Below are positions 1-13,293 of a DNA stretch of 64,000 nucleotides, piece by piece. The stretch is from assembly GCF_009727055.1 (NCBI RefSeq), contig NC_052354.1:42137265-42201264 (forward strand). Direction: 5' to 3'. Each line of letters opens with the position of its first letter. The first letter of the stretch is position 1. This DNA comes from Benincasa hispida. Its lineage: Eukaryota > Streptophyta > Magnoliopsida > Cucurbitales > Cucurbitaceae. Made by a program: the position numbers and the translations under genes. The notes below the pieces were generated by a model that saw nothing but the letters and a program-made list of their open reading frames with translations, was not told the origin of the DNA and ran no database searches.

Positions 1-592
1 GAATCTGAATAATGCTATTTTTTGTGTGTATTTGTTTGAACTTCGAATCTGTTAGATGTAACTAAAATAGACACTTGATTTTAGAGCCTTATCTCAAAAG
101 AATTTTCTTCATTAACTCTTTTACAAATGCAGCATCTTCGTTTCAATGTCTACATCTGCTTCTCTTGCTACTCCACTAAAGGATGTTCATAGATTTTTTG
201 TGATATTTTAGACTCAATCCAATTATTTATGTTGTATATTCTTATAACTGTAATAACTCTGAATAAGTTATGAAACTCAACCAAAACCAACCTATAAAAA
301 TTAATGACATTAAGTAGATTTGCATACCTCTTTAACTAAGAGTATTAAAGAAAAGCAACCATCTAAAAAGGTTGAACAAAGTAATTCAACTCATTTGATT
401 TAGAGTTTGAGTTTAATATTAATTTTGGCTCAGAAACAAAAATGAACTTGAGTTGAGAGTAAATCTAATACAAAAGCCATATAAGTAAGGTTTTCAACCT
501 AACACACAAGTCATATAAGTCGGTTAAAATCACTTAGCTTTTTTGGCTGTCAATTTTTTGAAACATATAAATAAAGAGATTCTAAACAAACT

Positions 593-675
593 ACACTAGC
601 TAGTATTTTTAGTGGTATTTTTTCGCTTTTAACAATGCGTTTTACTCGTCACTAAAAGTTATTTTTCTTGTAGTG
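593..675. mobile_element. Short CACTA-like terminal piece or mini-element
   Basis: The segment begins CACTAGCTAG and ends TTTTTCTTGTAGTG, which is the inverted CACTA-end pattern of plant En/Spm elements. A CACTAAAAGTT and an inverted copy of the same short block lie between. At 83 bp it may be a deletion derivative or only a leftover end. The flanking trinucleotides (CTA and TAG) do not form a clear 3-bp target duplication, so this is weakly supported. Confidence 0.35.
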
Positions 676-2396
676 TAGAGTCCGTACACGTGTCACATCT
701 ACGCTTAGAAAGCAAGCAAAAACTCTAGTGAATGCTTATAGCTAAATGAGTTGAAGGCAAATGTGTGAATGGAATTTGAAAAAAAATGAAAGTAGAATAG
801 GAAAGAACAAGAAGAGAAAATAAGGCCAAATGAAGAAAGAGGCCCCCCAATGTCTGTTAAGTGAATGAGATGTATGAATAAGTGTCTCAAAAGCAAAGCC
901 TTCCCACGTGAACTTCATCACCCCATACCATTTCCCACTTGTTTCTTTGTATATATCCCCACTTTCCACAACCTCAAACCCCAAACAAAAAAAATATTCA
1001 TGTATGGACAAATCACTCATGTAGACAAATCCCTCCATCTTTGTCACTACAACAAAACAAATTATCATCAAGCTTTTATGTTTTATTTTCGTCTTTCAAC
1101 TTTTAGGGTTTCTTAGGTCTATGAACTTTTAAAATGTTTATCTTAATCATTATTGATCGTGTAAAACAACAATCGTTTTAGTTTTTAATGTCTTGTTTGA
1201 TACACAATTAAAATTCTATTTTATGTTTTCAAATCACTGAGATCATGTCTACTAATTTGTAATGAAAATTGGTGTAATGAGATTTCATTGATAGATCAAT
1301 CATAATGGATCACAATCTCAAAAGTTATTGAATTGCTTGTAATCACATTTATTTAGCATTATGAATCTATGATATTTACTGTTAATGTTACTGTAAATGT
1401 GATAATCCATAATTCTCACAATGAAAGAGTACAGTATTTGTAATACTAATATACTGGCTAGTGAGTCCCACGTAATTTTCAAAAGTAATCTCATTTATCA
1501 CCTTGCACTCCTATTTATTATTCACATTTTATTACGACTATAGAATACAAGTAAACAATAACAAATGTAATTAAATGGAGCCCATTTTTCAAAATTCTAT
1601 TGATTTATTATGTTTTCCGTGGGATAAAATGACTTGAGTTCAATGAATATGCATTTGGTAGGTAGTTTGGGTTAAATTTTCTAAAATTGTTTTTAGATTT
1701 TGTAATCCAAACAACTGCAAATTCTAAAAAAAAAACATTTTTATTGTTTTCGATGTATATAATTTTGAATTTCAATTCAAATTTTGAAAAAAAAAACATT
1801 TATATTTTGTTTGTATTCAGTTTAGAATTTGAAAGTATAAAATGCATAATTACATTAAAAAAGATAAAAATAAAAAAATAAAAAATATAGTATTTCATAT
1901 TATAGATTCAATTACTTTTGTTCAATTAAAATATATATTATATAATATATGAGATTACAAAATAATAATAATATAAAATTTTTACCATAATACAAGTTCA
2001 TAAATTAATTTGTCATGGTTTATATTCAACATAATATATTAGTGAGTAAATTTAATTAGTTTTATATGGTTTTTAACAATATTATCAAACACAATTTAAA
2101 AAGTTGTATAGATTGAAATTTAATTTCTGAATCTGCTACTAAACACATATATGAAAATATAAAATACAACTCTATTTTCATTGAATCCTTATTTTCAAAT
2201 TTTTTTTTCAGATTTTACCAAATATACCTTAATTTCTAAATTTATTTTTTAAGTTGATGATGTGGGGATAAGAATTCAAATTTTTAATTTTTTAATCACT
2301 AATATATATCTTAAGTAGGTTAAGTTATGCTAAAATTTGACAACTTTTAGGTAAATTGTTACTTCTATCCTTACAAAGGGGAAATTCTTTGAATTT

Positions 2397-3373
2397 GTAG
2401 GTGGTGTTTGGCGTGAGGAGATGAGATGAGATGAGTTGAGATATAAATTCAACTCATTTTTTGGGAGGCCAACTTCGTATATCACCACATTTTATACCAT
2501 ATCCACTAACAGTGCTCTTAGCCCTCATCACTATCAATGCCTTATTGCTCAACTCTGATGACAGACTTCAATGGCTACTTTCGATGGCCAATTCCGATGA
2601 CCACCTCCGACGGCCAACTCTGGTGACTACCTCCAACGACTAATTTTAATGACTACCTCTGACAGCCAACTTCGACAACTACCTCCAACGACTAAGTTGA
2701 TGACTACATATGGTGGCCTAACTATGTGCAACCACTTTAGACGCCCAACTCCAGCGACTCGACAACCACCTCCAACGGCCAATTCCGGCGACCACATCGA
2801 CGGTCATATCCAACAACCACCGCCTGTGGCTAACTCTGACAACATCCAACCACCATTGTTGATGGCCAACTCCGGTGACCTTTAATGGCAACGACTCCAT
2901 CAACTCCATGACCATTATTTTGAATTATGACTACTACAAATTTGGGTTTTGTTGACATACGAGTTTTTTTTATTTTGTTTATGCTCGTATCATAAAACCG
3001 TCGATACAATCTTAATTCAAAGTTTAAAAATTATTATTAATTTAAAAATATATATAAAACATCAATAAATGTTTATATTTAAATTGACTCACAAAATTAT
3101 CAATAAAAACACCTATGTTGACATATAAAAATATGTAAGTTCCGTCAAAACGTTGAAATCCCGATTTTTTTATTACTTCATAGTATTTTATAGTAGTTCT
3201 TTATAATAATTTAACATTAATAAAATCACTTTTATCAGGTAAGAAATCAAACAAACTTATATGTAAAAATACTTTTGAGAAAAAATTATCAGACACATTA
3301 GTGTTTTTAGTCATGTACAAATTTGTAAAATGATTGCTTAAATTAAAAAAAATGAAATATATGATCCAAACGT
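2397..3373. mobile_element. Non-coding dispersed element, GTGTTTGG family
   Basis: It opens with GGTGTTTGGCGTG and closes near GATCCAAACGT, an imperfect terminal inverted repeat. Its interior shares two blocks with the element at 14424-15042: a C-rich repeat of the type CCAACTCCGGTGACCACCTC, and a 3' block containing CAAACTTATATGTAAAAATA. Shared internal order in two separate places indicates one dispersed family. No transposase is present. Superfamily is undecided, because I found no clean target duplication. Confidence 0.45.
2560..2895. repeat. Degenerate C-rich tandem repeat
   Basis: Units of about 24-30 bp on the pattern GGCCAACTCCGGTGACCACC recur roughly a dozen times with substitutions. 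Open frames over this block, such as the 78-codon one at 2649-2885, come from the repeat and not from a gene. A shorter version lies at about 14690-14810 in a related element. Confidence 0.6.
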
Positions 3374-4640
3374 AAATCCTAAACTCATTTCCGAAACCCC
3401 CAACAATACATTTGTGCTTATGTTAAGCAATAAAATAAAGTACAATCTATAGTTTATTAAAAAAATATATGTAGAATTACAGAATAAAAAAGTATTCAAC
3501 AAAAATAATCATCACAAGAATATATTATTTATGTAAAAAAATGCACCAGATATTCTGACATATGACCTCAACATCCCAAATACAAAAAACACAGATAATA
3601 GACATATGACTCTAGTTATATGAACTCAATTTAGCTTGCCAAACAGTCTTGTAGTTTCTTTGTGAATTTCTCGCGACGGAAAGAGTATTCGTTGTTAGTT
3701 TTTGTTTTTGTTTGTGTCCTTAATATCCACGAGGGTCTTATGAAAAAGATTATTTATTTATTTAATAATCATCTTCAACAGATTTGATTTAATTATATGC
3801 GGATGTTAAATACTATATGATATACATGGTTGAAAGTTGAAAGCCATATCAAGAATTTGTTAAAAACAAAATAAAGACAAACCTATAAATAGTTATGTAT
3901 ATAAAATTTAGGAAGTAAAGTAAATTATCTTGAAGGTTTAAAGACAAAAGAAGAATATAAATCTAAACTTTCAGATACCATCATAGGCATTTTGATACTT
4001 GGATGAATATGAGTTCTAATTAAATTTAATCCATAGATACTGTATTTTGCTAAAGTTTGACACAAGTGTTAAGACATTTCTATATAATTAATTTTCACTT
4101 GCCCTTGTTTCTAATAGACTATTTTTGTTGTAGATACTTTGCTTAAGATTGTTATCTATATATAAATTTTATGTCAATCAGTTGTAAAGTGGGAGAGTTG
4201 AAATACATTAGTTTTAATTTTTCAAAATATTATTTAGGGTAAAACTTTATGTCAATCATGGTTGAGTTGGTTGTATAAAACTTTGGATTAGAGCTTAAAA
4301 TGGTGCATAGTAACCCTCCTTTATTGATGTCTATCTATAATATTATCCGAAAAGGATGACATCCAACACATGCATTGTATCGCATTGCACCCAAATGCTG
4401 AGAGATCCGATACAAACAACAAACACGACACAACAAAAAAGAAGAAATATGCCACTCAGATAAGAATATGGAATGGGGGAGCAACTTTATTTTGCAGACT
4501 GTATGTTCAATCATCCATTTCATTCAAACGATTCTGTTCTGCCCCAATCTCAGGGAGCAAACTGCAGGAACAACAAGAACAACAAGAACAACAACACCCC
4601 TTCTTCTTAAACTTCACCAAAAATCAATCCATCATTGTTA

Positions 4641-5609
4641 TCAATGTATAGTTTCAATCAATGATTGATGAACAGAGCTTCTCTTCACTTAACCACCGGT
4701 TCACGGTGGCGACGACGACGGTGGTGGCAGTGGTGACCCAGTTCATCTCAACCAGAGGTTTCATGGTGGACCCACTTTCAACCTAATTTGAGACTAGGAT
4801 TCAGAAGGTGTCACAGTCCTTTTCTCCACTCAGATGCTCTCTATTTTGTTTTCACTCTTTGCCCTTCATTTTTCTCGCTATAACTCTGGTGCCCTTTTGC
4901 CCTTTTGCCCATTTTCCTTCTTCCACCTTCCATTGGGATCTTCTTTCTCTCTTTTTTCCCCTTCTGTTGGCTAATTTACGGCTTTCTGGATCGTTCGATT
5001 AAACCCCAATTCGTATTTTCAATGCATTTGGATTCGTGTATTTGGACTGCTTCGAGGATCTCACTTTTCCTTCTAGTTTTTGTTTCTTTTCCGCTCGTTT
5101 AACCGCCGGATTTCCTCAGGTTTTCCCTTCTGGTTTAGCTGTGGGATGTCATTTGTCAGGCTCTTTGTTTGTCTTCTTCAAGTAAATATACTCTTCTCCC
5201 ATTAATTTCCTCTTTCTTGCTCGTCAGACTGCCAATTAAACAAATACTTCATCTGGGATCTGTTGGATTCGCCTTTCTTCTTGAGTTTTTTATATATATA
5301 TATATATATATATATTAATACACGCTTAATTTTGGATTTGGGTGTCTGTGAGATTCATTAAACAATTGCTTTATTTAATACCTCGTTTGAGTTGTTAAAA
5401 TATATTTTCTCTCAGAACTCTATTTGACTCCACTGATAGGGACGTTGGTTTTATTGTAAGCCCGTTTGTCTTTGATGATTTAGAGGTGTTTAATCCCCTT
5501 TATATTCAACTGGGTTCGTCTTATTATATTCATTTGGATTTAGCTTGTGGAGTTTAAACGTGACTTATTTCCCAGTAAAGAGGCAAAGAATTTTTCCCAT
5601 TTTCCAACC
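4641..5609 (+). promoter_or_regulatory. Promoter and 5' leader region of the PIF3 gene
   Basis: The sequence changes from AT-rich spacer to a GC-richer, pyrimidine-rich leader (about 4800-5180), as is usual for long plant 5' UTRs. A leader intron is likely, since PIF3 genes often have one and the stretch from about 5190 is T-rich, but I could not fix its borders. Short upstream frames, for example 4808-5002, could act as uORFs if they lie in the transcript. Confidence 0.4.
5290..5315. repeat. (TA)n microsatellite
   Basis: About thirteen TA dinucleotides in a row in the leader region upstream of the PIF3 start codon. Length polymorphism is expected. Confidence 0.9.
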
Positions 5610-8600
5610 ATGCCTCTATCTGAGCTTTATCGTGTGGCCAGAGGGAAGCTGGATTCAACTCAAGACAAAAACAACATGGTTGCTTCTGATTTATCTATGA
5701 AGTAAGTCTTAGCTAGACTTGACTTGTGGATCTTAACGATCATCATTATTCCTTTGCTTATTGTTTATGAAGTATACTTTTGCTTTCTGGGTTTTGTTCT
5801 CTGTATTTTTGTTCTAAATTTTAGCTTCTTGTTTCTCTTGGGCTTTGAATGCAGTCCTGAGAATGACGTTTTCGAGCTGGTGTGGGAGAATGGCCAAATT
5901 TTGTTGCAAGGCCAGTCCAATAGGACCAGGAAGAACTCAAATTTAAACACTTCACAGGGTCAATGTTTACCATCTCATAGTCCCAGGGATAGAGATAGAG
6001 ATGCAGGATATTTCAACAATGCAAAGATGGGGAAGTTTGGGGCTATTGATTCTGTAGTAAGAGATGTTATGTCAACGGCCCCTTCGCCGGACGTTGAATT
6101 AGCTCATGATGATGATGATATGGTACCTTGGCTAAGTTATCCTCTTGATGGACATCTACAACACGATTATTCTTCTGATTTCTTACCTGAATTATCTGGT
6201 GTCACTAATGACTTTCCCTCACGCAATAGCATTGCATCTTCTATAGGCAAAGCTAATGGCGGTAATCAGGTGAACAGAGAGAGAGATATGAACCTAAATT
6301 CTTTGCACGGAGCTAATCTAGAAGATGGCAATATGTCCAAGCTTTCTTCCTTAGATGTTTCAACTACGAAACCTAGAAGTAGCACGAACCAATTACATTC
6401 ATCAGCATCCCAGCAAAGCCAGACATCATTTCCACATCTCAGAACAAAATGTACTGGAGGCACTGAAAATACTACAGGCAAGATTCTCCATGATTCTCTT
6501 GTGGGCCACTCTCCTCAGGTTCAATTGATTGCAAGCAGTTCTTCAAGCACAGCAAGGCAAAAGCTAGATCCAACTCCTCCAAGTAATTCATCCCATATCA
6601 TAAATTTCTCCCATTTTCTGCGACCTGCTGCTCTTCTCAAATCCAATCCTCAGAACCATGGTGTCCCTGGAACTAGGGGTTCGTGCAATTTGGACAGCAT
6701 GGTTAAGAACTGTTCGGCTGCTAATAATCAACCCCATGAATCATCATTAATTGCAACTCGAGGTGGTATAAGAAATGAATCAAGTTCATGTTGTAAAAAT
6801 GCGGTAGTGCCTTCCATAGATGGTAAAAATACATCAGATGCCAAGGCTCCTGAGCAATCACAGGCTAACAAACAGCCTGAGGTTGCTTGTTTGGGAGATT
6901 CAGCCGACCACGATGACTGCCTTAAACATTGTCTTGAAGTTGGTGCAACGAAAGGATTGCCAGATAGTGAGAAGGCTGTTGAATCTGCAATTGCTGCTTC
7001 CCTTTGTTCACGGAATAGTGTGGAGGGGGCTTCTGATGATCCACTGCTTAATAGGAAGAGAAAATGTCATGACACTGAGGATTCTGAATGGCATAGTGAT
7101 GTGAGTACCAAATTGTATCCTTGTTTTGCCTTGTGTACCTCGATTGTTTCCCAAATAGATAAATGAGAAGTATTTACAACAAGTGCAGGATGTAGAAGAA
7201 GAATGCAATGATGTGAAGAGAGTGACTTCTGCTCGAGGAACTGGTTCAAAAAGAAGCAGGGCAGCAGAAGTGCATAATTTATCAGAAAGAGTGAGTCTTC
7301 TTGTTATGGGAACTGTACTTTTTGCTTCATATATAAAATTTAGCCCTTTTTATTCTTTAGTGGACTCATTCTTAAAATTCTGCAACAGCGACGTAGAGAT
7401 AGGATCAATGAGAAGATGCGTGCACTGCAAGAACTCATACCAAATTGTAATAAGGTTGGCCTATTAATACTCTCTTGATGGGGTTCATTTGTTGCTTGAT
7501 CAATTAAATTTTTTGAACTTGCCACATTAATTTACTCAAGTACTAAGAAAACGAACATGGAATTATGAATTCTTGAAAGTAGTGCGACTTGATTTTTTTC
7601 TTAATCTACATGGAATTACTAGGTCGACAAAGCTTCCATGCTTGATGAAGCCATTGAGTACTTGAAAACACTTCAACTTCAGGTTCAGGTGATGCTCTGT
7701 TCCCTAAGGAAGAAAAATGTATTTATTTTGCCCCCTCCAGCCCCACAATTCGGAAGTTGTCATTGTGTAGAACAATTGAGATTCATGTATTTCACTCATT
7801 ATGCAGATTATGTCGATGGGAGCTGGTTTGTTCATGCCTCCTGTGATGTTCCCTGGAGGAATGCCACCCATGAATGCACCTCACATTTATCCACCCATGG
7901 GTTTAGGAATGGGAATGGGATTTGGGATAGGTATGCCAGACATGAGTGGTGGTTCTCCTGGTTTTCCCATGGTTCAAATGCCACACATGCAAGGAATGCA
8001 TTTCCATGGCCCATCTATGCCAGCTCAAACTGTAATGCATGGACTGCCAAGTTCTAACTTTCAGGTTCTTGGATTTCCTGGTCAAGGACTTCCCATGCCC
8101 ATGCCACGCCGACCGATTGCACCGTTTTCTGGAGGACCTTTTATGACTAATTCCAGTGTGGCAGTAGCTCCTGTGGAGAATTTTGGTTCAGCTGCAGCCT
8201 GCAACTCGAAAGATGCATCTCCAAACATTAATTCACCCATGGTGCCAAATGGTGGCACCGACCCTTCAATTACTCCAGCTCTTGGACAGGTTTGCAGAAA
8301 TATTTTTTAGACTTTTTAAGATGAAGTTCTTAGCATACTTGTTTTGAACTTTTATCCATATATGCACGAACTTTGTTATGTTTTAACAGTAGGATAGAGT
8401 TTATCATATAAACATTTTGTCTCTCAATTTTACTCCTGAAATTTAAGTAGTTAAGTAATCTCTGGTATCAGTTCTTCCTTCCTTTTAGTAACAATAACAA
8501 GAAGCGCCTAAACCATATTCAGGATCAAAACACTTTACCTATTTGCCAAGAAACACAGGATCAAAACACTTTACCTATTTGCCAAGAAACACACCTTAAT

Positions 8601-9778
8601 CTGTAGAAAACCGGAGTCCACTGTCATTCACCCTTTTTTCTTCCTTCTTCCCTTCTATCTCTCTCAAATAGTTAATCCCCCCAAAGGGCCAAAACTCTCT
8701 TGGCAGTTACACTTGAACTGGTTTCTGCTCGAGCTATTATTTGTGCACTGAAGAAACTCAGCATAGCAATAACCCTCTTTCCTCCTCTCTCTTTGACCCC
8801 TCTCCCCCAAACTCGTTTGGTGGGATTTTCTTCTTACTGCATTAGTGTTGATCTGGATGGTGCTGGTAAGAAGAAGATGATAAGGTGGTTGAAAAAAGTG
8901 TTGATAAAATGGAGTTTCTGGTTTCTAGATCATCCATGTTGATTTGGTGGGATTTTTTCTTTTAACTCATTCTGCTGGTAAGAAGAGTTGAGTTAAATGG
9001 GGGCTATTTTCCGGAGCTTCTGTATTTATTGGCTAGATTGTTTTGCTTGGTCGACTTGTAAGAGGAGAAGATGAGGTTTGCCGGCTAGGTTAGAGAGAGA
9101 GAGAGAGAGAGAGAGAAAGATATCAATAGAGTTTTTCAATAGAGGACAAAATTTACTATCAAATGAAAAATTCCATGTTATTTAAAACTGATAATTTATG
9201 CACAGCTACATCATCATTTAACTTACCCTACTTAGCTTTCCGTCATTGTCCCTTATAAAACAATGATTTTAGAGGCTACTTTTCTCACCTTCTCAAACTT
9301 CAAGAATTAAAATGTTTCTCAAAAAAAAAAAAATATATATAACAATTAGAAGACCAAATTGAGTCTTAATTCAATTCTCTCCCCCCGCCCAAGAAAAATA
9401 AAAAAAGAACTATTTTTAATCCTTCATGGAAATATTGAATTATCCTGTTTCTATTTCTCTCAACTATTACTTGGTGAATTTTGTGTAACTTTAGTTGATT
9501 ATTTACAAGAAAAAATATATATTATTCATCCGATTGGTGTTTGATTCGACGATTCCCCAGTGTTGGTATAGGCTTTTAGACAAAATATGCAGAAGTACCC
9601 AATTCTTCATTAGAATTGAGAAAATGAAGAAAAATATTAACATATCGTGTATTCTGTTCTGAATGCGATATTTGATTTCCATGAATGATGTTCTTTACTG
9701 CAGGCTAATGAACAAGCTTCCTGTGTTAATGGCAGCGGTGTGAACCCCACCAGCAAAAACGACCTTATAGCTAACTAA
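5610..9778 (+). CDS. PIF3: PHYTOCHROME-INTERACTING FACTOR 3 (bHLH transcription factor)
   Basis: Nuclear bHLH factor that binds G-box DNA, represses light responses in the dark and is removed after binding light-activated phytochrome. Coding exons: 5610-5701, 5855-7100, 7189-7290, 7389-7454, 7623-7688, 7807-8289 and 9704-9778. All junctions are GT-AG and in frame, giving 709 aa. The start is the first ATG ([14 protein letters not shown]), the conserved PIF3 N-terminus. Residues about 34-50 hold the phyB-binding (APB) motif, [18 protein letters not shown] block follows. [10 protein letters not shown] at about 280 matches the block known from Arabidopsis PIF3. The bHLH spans about 468-525, with H475, E479 and R483 as the G-box contact triad. 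A Met/Gly/Pro-rich tail follows. Frames that run past 7100 or 8289 are intron read-through. The family and PIF3 identity are firm; the leader exon is not resolved. Confidence 0.95.
8521..8592. repeat. 36-bp perfect tandem duplication in PIF3 intron 6
   Basis: Bases 8521-8556 are repeated exactly at 8557-8592, and the unit begins AGGATCAAAACACTTTACCT. It lies in the last coding intron (8290-9703), so it does not change the protein. The perfect match means either a recent duplication or an assembly slip. Confidence 0.9.
9092..9116. repeat. (GA)n microsatellite
   Basis: About a dozen GA units inside the last PIF3 intron. No coding effect. Confidence 0.85.
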
Positions 9779-9785
9779 AGTGCAT

Positions 9786-9871
9786 GTGAGTGGAATTTGC
9801 AGTGTTGTTTTTCTGTTGTACCTAGTCAGTGATCAGGGCTGATGGCATTTAAATCTCTTTATTCTATGCAG
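9786..9871 (+). other. Possible 3' UTR intron of the PIF3 gene
   Basis: Seven bases after the stop codon there is a good donor, GCAT|GTGAGT, and TTCTATGCAG|ATT lies 86 bp further on. PIF3 genes can carry 3' UTR introns. Only splice-site quality supports this; no transcript was seen. Confidence 0.35.
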
Positions 9872-12789
9872 ATTATTATTGAAGAAATCACATTCATTAG
9901 GCAGATTGTCTCTGTATCTTGAAAAAAAGCCATGCCATGGCCATGACATTCTGCTTCGGCTTGTTCATAAATACTTCGGCGAATATAAAGGATCGATCAC
10001 GAGATCCCGCTTTGGACTTGGAGAACTTTAAGGTGTACCACAATTAAGTATCTGAAGTTTAATCAGGTTCTGATGCTTGCATATACGTATTTCTTACTGG
10101 GAGGGGACTAGATAGGCATAATGCAACTGAAAATTTGTAAGTAGATTAGACTTAATTATAGCAAATAAATTCTCTCCCATTCTCTATCTTCATATGAGTT
10201 TCTCCTGAACCATTTATGGATTTGTAGCTTGGCCTTTACATCCTAAAATTGTTTGCAACTGGAACCTGCATGTGGTGATCAACTTGTGTAACTTAAAGTT
10301 GATCTGTAGAACATAAACAAAATTTTGCATATATGCTAATGTCATAATCTTTTCTTCCCTTTTTAGCTGGGTTTAAACCAAGTTTAATTATTGCTTCATG
10401 CAATATAGGGTTGAAGATCCATTGAGCAGATACCAAATTCTCCCTTTTGGACCAGAGAATAAGCTTGGCCAAATATGTGGCTGTTTCAGCCATTTTTCAC
10501 ATTAGAGTTTTTTACTATTTCTTCATTACTAGATTCTTTTCAAGCTTCTTGAGTGAAGATGACAGTTTTGTATAATAATATTCCCTATGTCATATAAACA
10601 CACTCATGACTTTGAATGATACTAAGAAGGTCAGGAAATAACATTTTAAGTGCTTAAAAAATGTTGGAACAAAAAATATTTTTAAGTGCTGTCATGTAAG
10701 TGGAGGTCAATTAATAATCCAAGTAGCTCTAGGTTATTAATTGATTATGTTCTTCAAGTATTGTAATCACACAATATTGTAAAAGGGTTATTCTAAATCA
10801 CCTAAAATTCACAAATAAGCATGCTTTGGATTTGCTACTTGTAATCAACACATTGGTACAAATATATTATGCATTAACCCCTTAGCCATACATTGAAATT
10901 GAAATACACCCAACACCTTGGATTTTGCTACTTGGTGATCAACACAAGCACAACATACATTAAACTCTAGCTAAACAAAAGAACATATGAAGCATTTAAA
11001 GTTAAAACACATCCCAGAACCACAAAAATTCAATAAGAAATAAGAAATTATGTATAAACCCTCAAAATCAAACAATGGGTTTCACCTAGTTCTAAGCTAG
11101 CATACTCACCTTAGCCACAAATCTAGTCCAAGATGAACTTTTCAATCAGACAATGCTAAAGAACTAAGAAAAATGGAGGAAAAAAGAAGAGGAGAGGAGA
11201 AAATTGGATTGGGGGCTAAAAGCCCAAGCATAAATGGCCTAAAATCGGACCAAACGTATATATATATATATATAAAAAGCATAGATGCCACGACACCTAG
11301 GGATAGCGCCACGGCGCTAGAGGCTTTTGTCGAAGCTTAGAAGGTGTGCACTGGAGCGCTCAACGCGTGAATGCAGGGTTTCTTCTTCCATCAATGTTCA
11401 GAGCGACGTGGTGCTACAACAATTATCTAGATTTTGGAAAAATGCATCGGGTGCAACGTCGAGCGAGTGCCGTTGTGCCAGGCATTGAGGGCATTTTCAT
11501 CATTTCTTCTATTCTCTTCATAGTTGATGCTCTAGAGCTCCATTTTGGTTTGTTTTCATCTTGTTTTAGTTCCAATGGTCAATTCTACCTCTTAATTGCT
11601 CAATATCTACAAAATCATAGAATAAACATGTAAAATCCTAGAACGAGTATGAATTAAGCTAAGGAAAGTAGCACATTTTTTGTGCTAACACGAGATTTAA
11701 TACCTCATTGTGGTGTCAGTCTCCAGATTTTTTTTTTTTTCGTATTTATGATATTAGAATTGTTTTGTTGGATTGGAGTTCTTTTCTATAGCTAGGGTCG
11801 AATTCTCTCTTTTCGTATATTTTCATTTTTCTCAAGGAAAGTTCAGTTTCGTATAAAATAATAATAATAATTTCTTAAGCAAAATACACTTTTGGTCCTT
11901 GAAGTTCAAAGTTAGGGTCTATTTGGTCCCTGGGATTTCAAAAGCTATATTTTAGTATCTTGGTATGAAAAATTGTGCTAAATGGTCCATATGTTAATTT
12001 GACCATTAGTTGACTAATGAAAATTTGATGTGATTATTTAATAAATTTCAGCTAAATTTTTATGATATGAAATTGATATATTTTTAGAGGGAAATAAATT
12101 TGAGCTTTTTTTTGGAAATTTATGAATTTTGGACATGTCATTCAATGGTTAAATTGGGTGTTGGTTGAACTTATTATCGTGCAAAATTTTATTTTACTAA
12201 AATGAATGAGTTTATGGAATTTTACATTGAGTGAATTAGTTAGGATTAGGTCGAAGGTTAAAGTAGTCAACTTTTATATAAATTTAGCGTTAAAATTTTA
12301 AATATCCAATGATTGATTGATATAACATCATTTTTAGAGAATTGCAAATACAGCCAAATCTATCAGTATAGACTCTTCTTACTAACATGGTTTACATTGT
12401 TAGACTCTTCTTAACAATATGGTCTATCACTAGTAGACTTTGAGAACTAAATTTAAATTTTGCTATATTTACAAATTCATTTACATTGTGCTATATTTAC
12501 GAATATTTTGAACCTACCCCTTTATTCAAATTATTGAACTCTCAATAATCTTCTTTGACTCTATTTCTTGTAGGTTATAGTTCTTTTTGTATGTGTTTAC
12601 TCATTGAGAATGAGATATCAAAAGAATTAAATTATTACATCTTGTTTTTAGTATTTCACAACTCAAGTATTAGGTCCCACCCCAACCAATTTTGGAGGAG
12701 ATCATTTCTCCATTGTGAGTGAGTGATGTCATTCTTTTTTTTTTTTTCTTTTTTTTTCATTTATTTAGGAACTATAGTTATATATTTCA
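9872..12789. other. Intergenic spacer downstream of PIF3
   Basis: The first few hundred bases probably hold the PIF3 3' UTR and poly(A) region. About 10640-11700 differs from its surroundings: it has a GC-richer block around 11280-11480 (GCGCCACGGCGC) and a run of AGTAGCACATTTTTTGTGCT, which reminds me of plant LTR sequence, but no ends or coding could be defined. About 12340-12530 carries a short piece of the 'tatatttacaaat' repeat family seen at 47640 and 62860. No gene is recognised. Confidence 0.45.
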
Positions 12790-13293
12790 GAAAAATGTCA
12801 ATTTATACCTTTAAATTGAGTTGTATTTATTTAATCCTAAATTAAAATTGTATCAATTTAAACTTTAAATGTTTGTAAATGTATCAATTTATATCTTATA
12901 CTACGTTTTGTTTGAAAAAATTTCTGTGAAACTTATAGTTGTATTAATTAAACCTCAAACTTTCATAAATAAATCAATTTAGACTTTTAGAGATTTCTTA
13001 AAATCGTCCATTCTCTAAAATTGACATTCGAAGATGTCTACACACGTTCGAGAATTAATGCATGAATGATTTTCAAAAGTAATCATAATGAATTGTCTAA
13101 ATTGATTGACTTATGAAAATTTAGTAGCTTAACCGACTAAAATTATAAGTTTCATATAATATTGGTCAAACAAAATTTGAAGGAGGGTATAAATTGACAC
13201 GCTTATAGATGCTATGAGTTTATCAATTATAAGTTCATAATTTTTATCAATATACCTCTCAAAATTCAAAGGCATAAATTAATATTTGCTCCA
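12790..13293. mobile_element. MITE with long inverted termini, MULE-like
   Basis: The left end reads GAAAAATGTCAATTTATACC and the right end, read in reverse complement, gives a similar TTAATTTATGCCTTTGAATT. The flanks TATATTTCA (12781-12789) and TATATTTCT (13294-13302) match at 8 of 9 positions, as a 9-bp Mutator-type target duplication would. There is no coding capacity. Confidence 0.55.

Larger units (their letters stand above)
1..4640. other. AT-rich intergenic spacer
   Basis: I see no gene here. Six-frame ORFs are short, low-complexity and without recognisable domains. The stretch holds a tiny CACTA-like piece near 593-675 and a repeat element at about 2397-3373 with a degenerate C-rich repeat inside, both listed separately. 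The rest is AT-rich sequence with A/T runs. Confidence 0.6.

Noticed and set aside
705..1116. Overlapping ORFs on both strands (63-109 codons)
   Set aside because: They overlap one another on opposite strands and are Phe/Ser-rich translations of AT-rich DNA with no domain.
2461..2915. Three ORFs over the C-rich repeat
   Set aside because: They arise from the tandem repeat and have no start context, domain or splice pattern.
4335..5102. Short ORFs upstream of PIF3
   Set aside because: Low-complexity frames in the promoter and leader. At most they are uORFs, which sequence alone cannot show.
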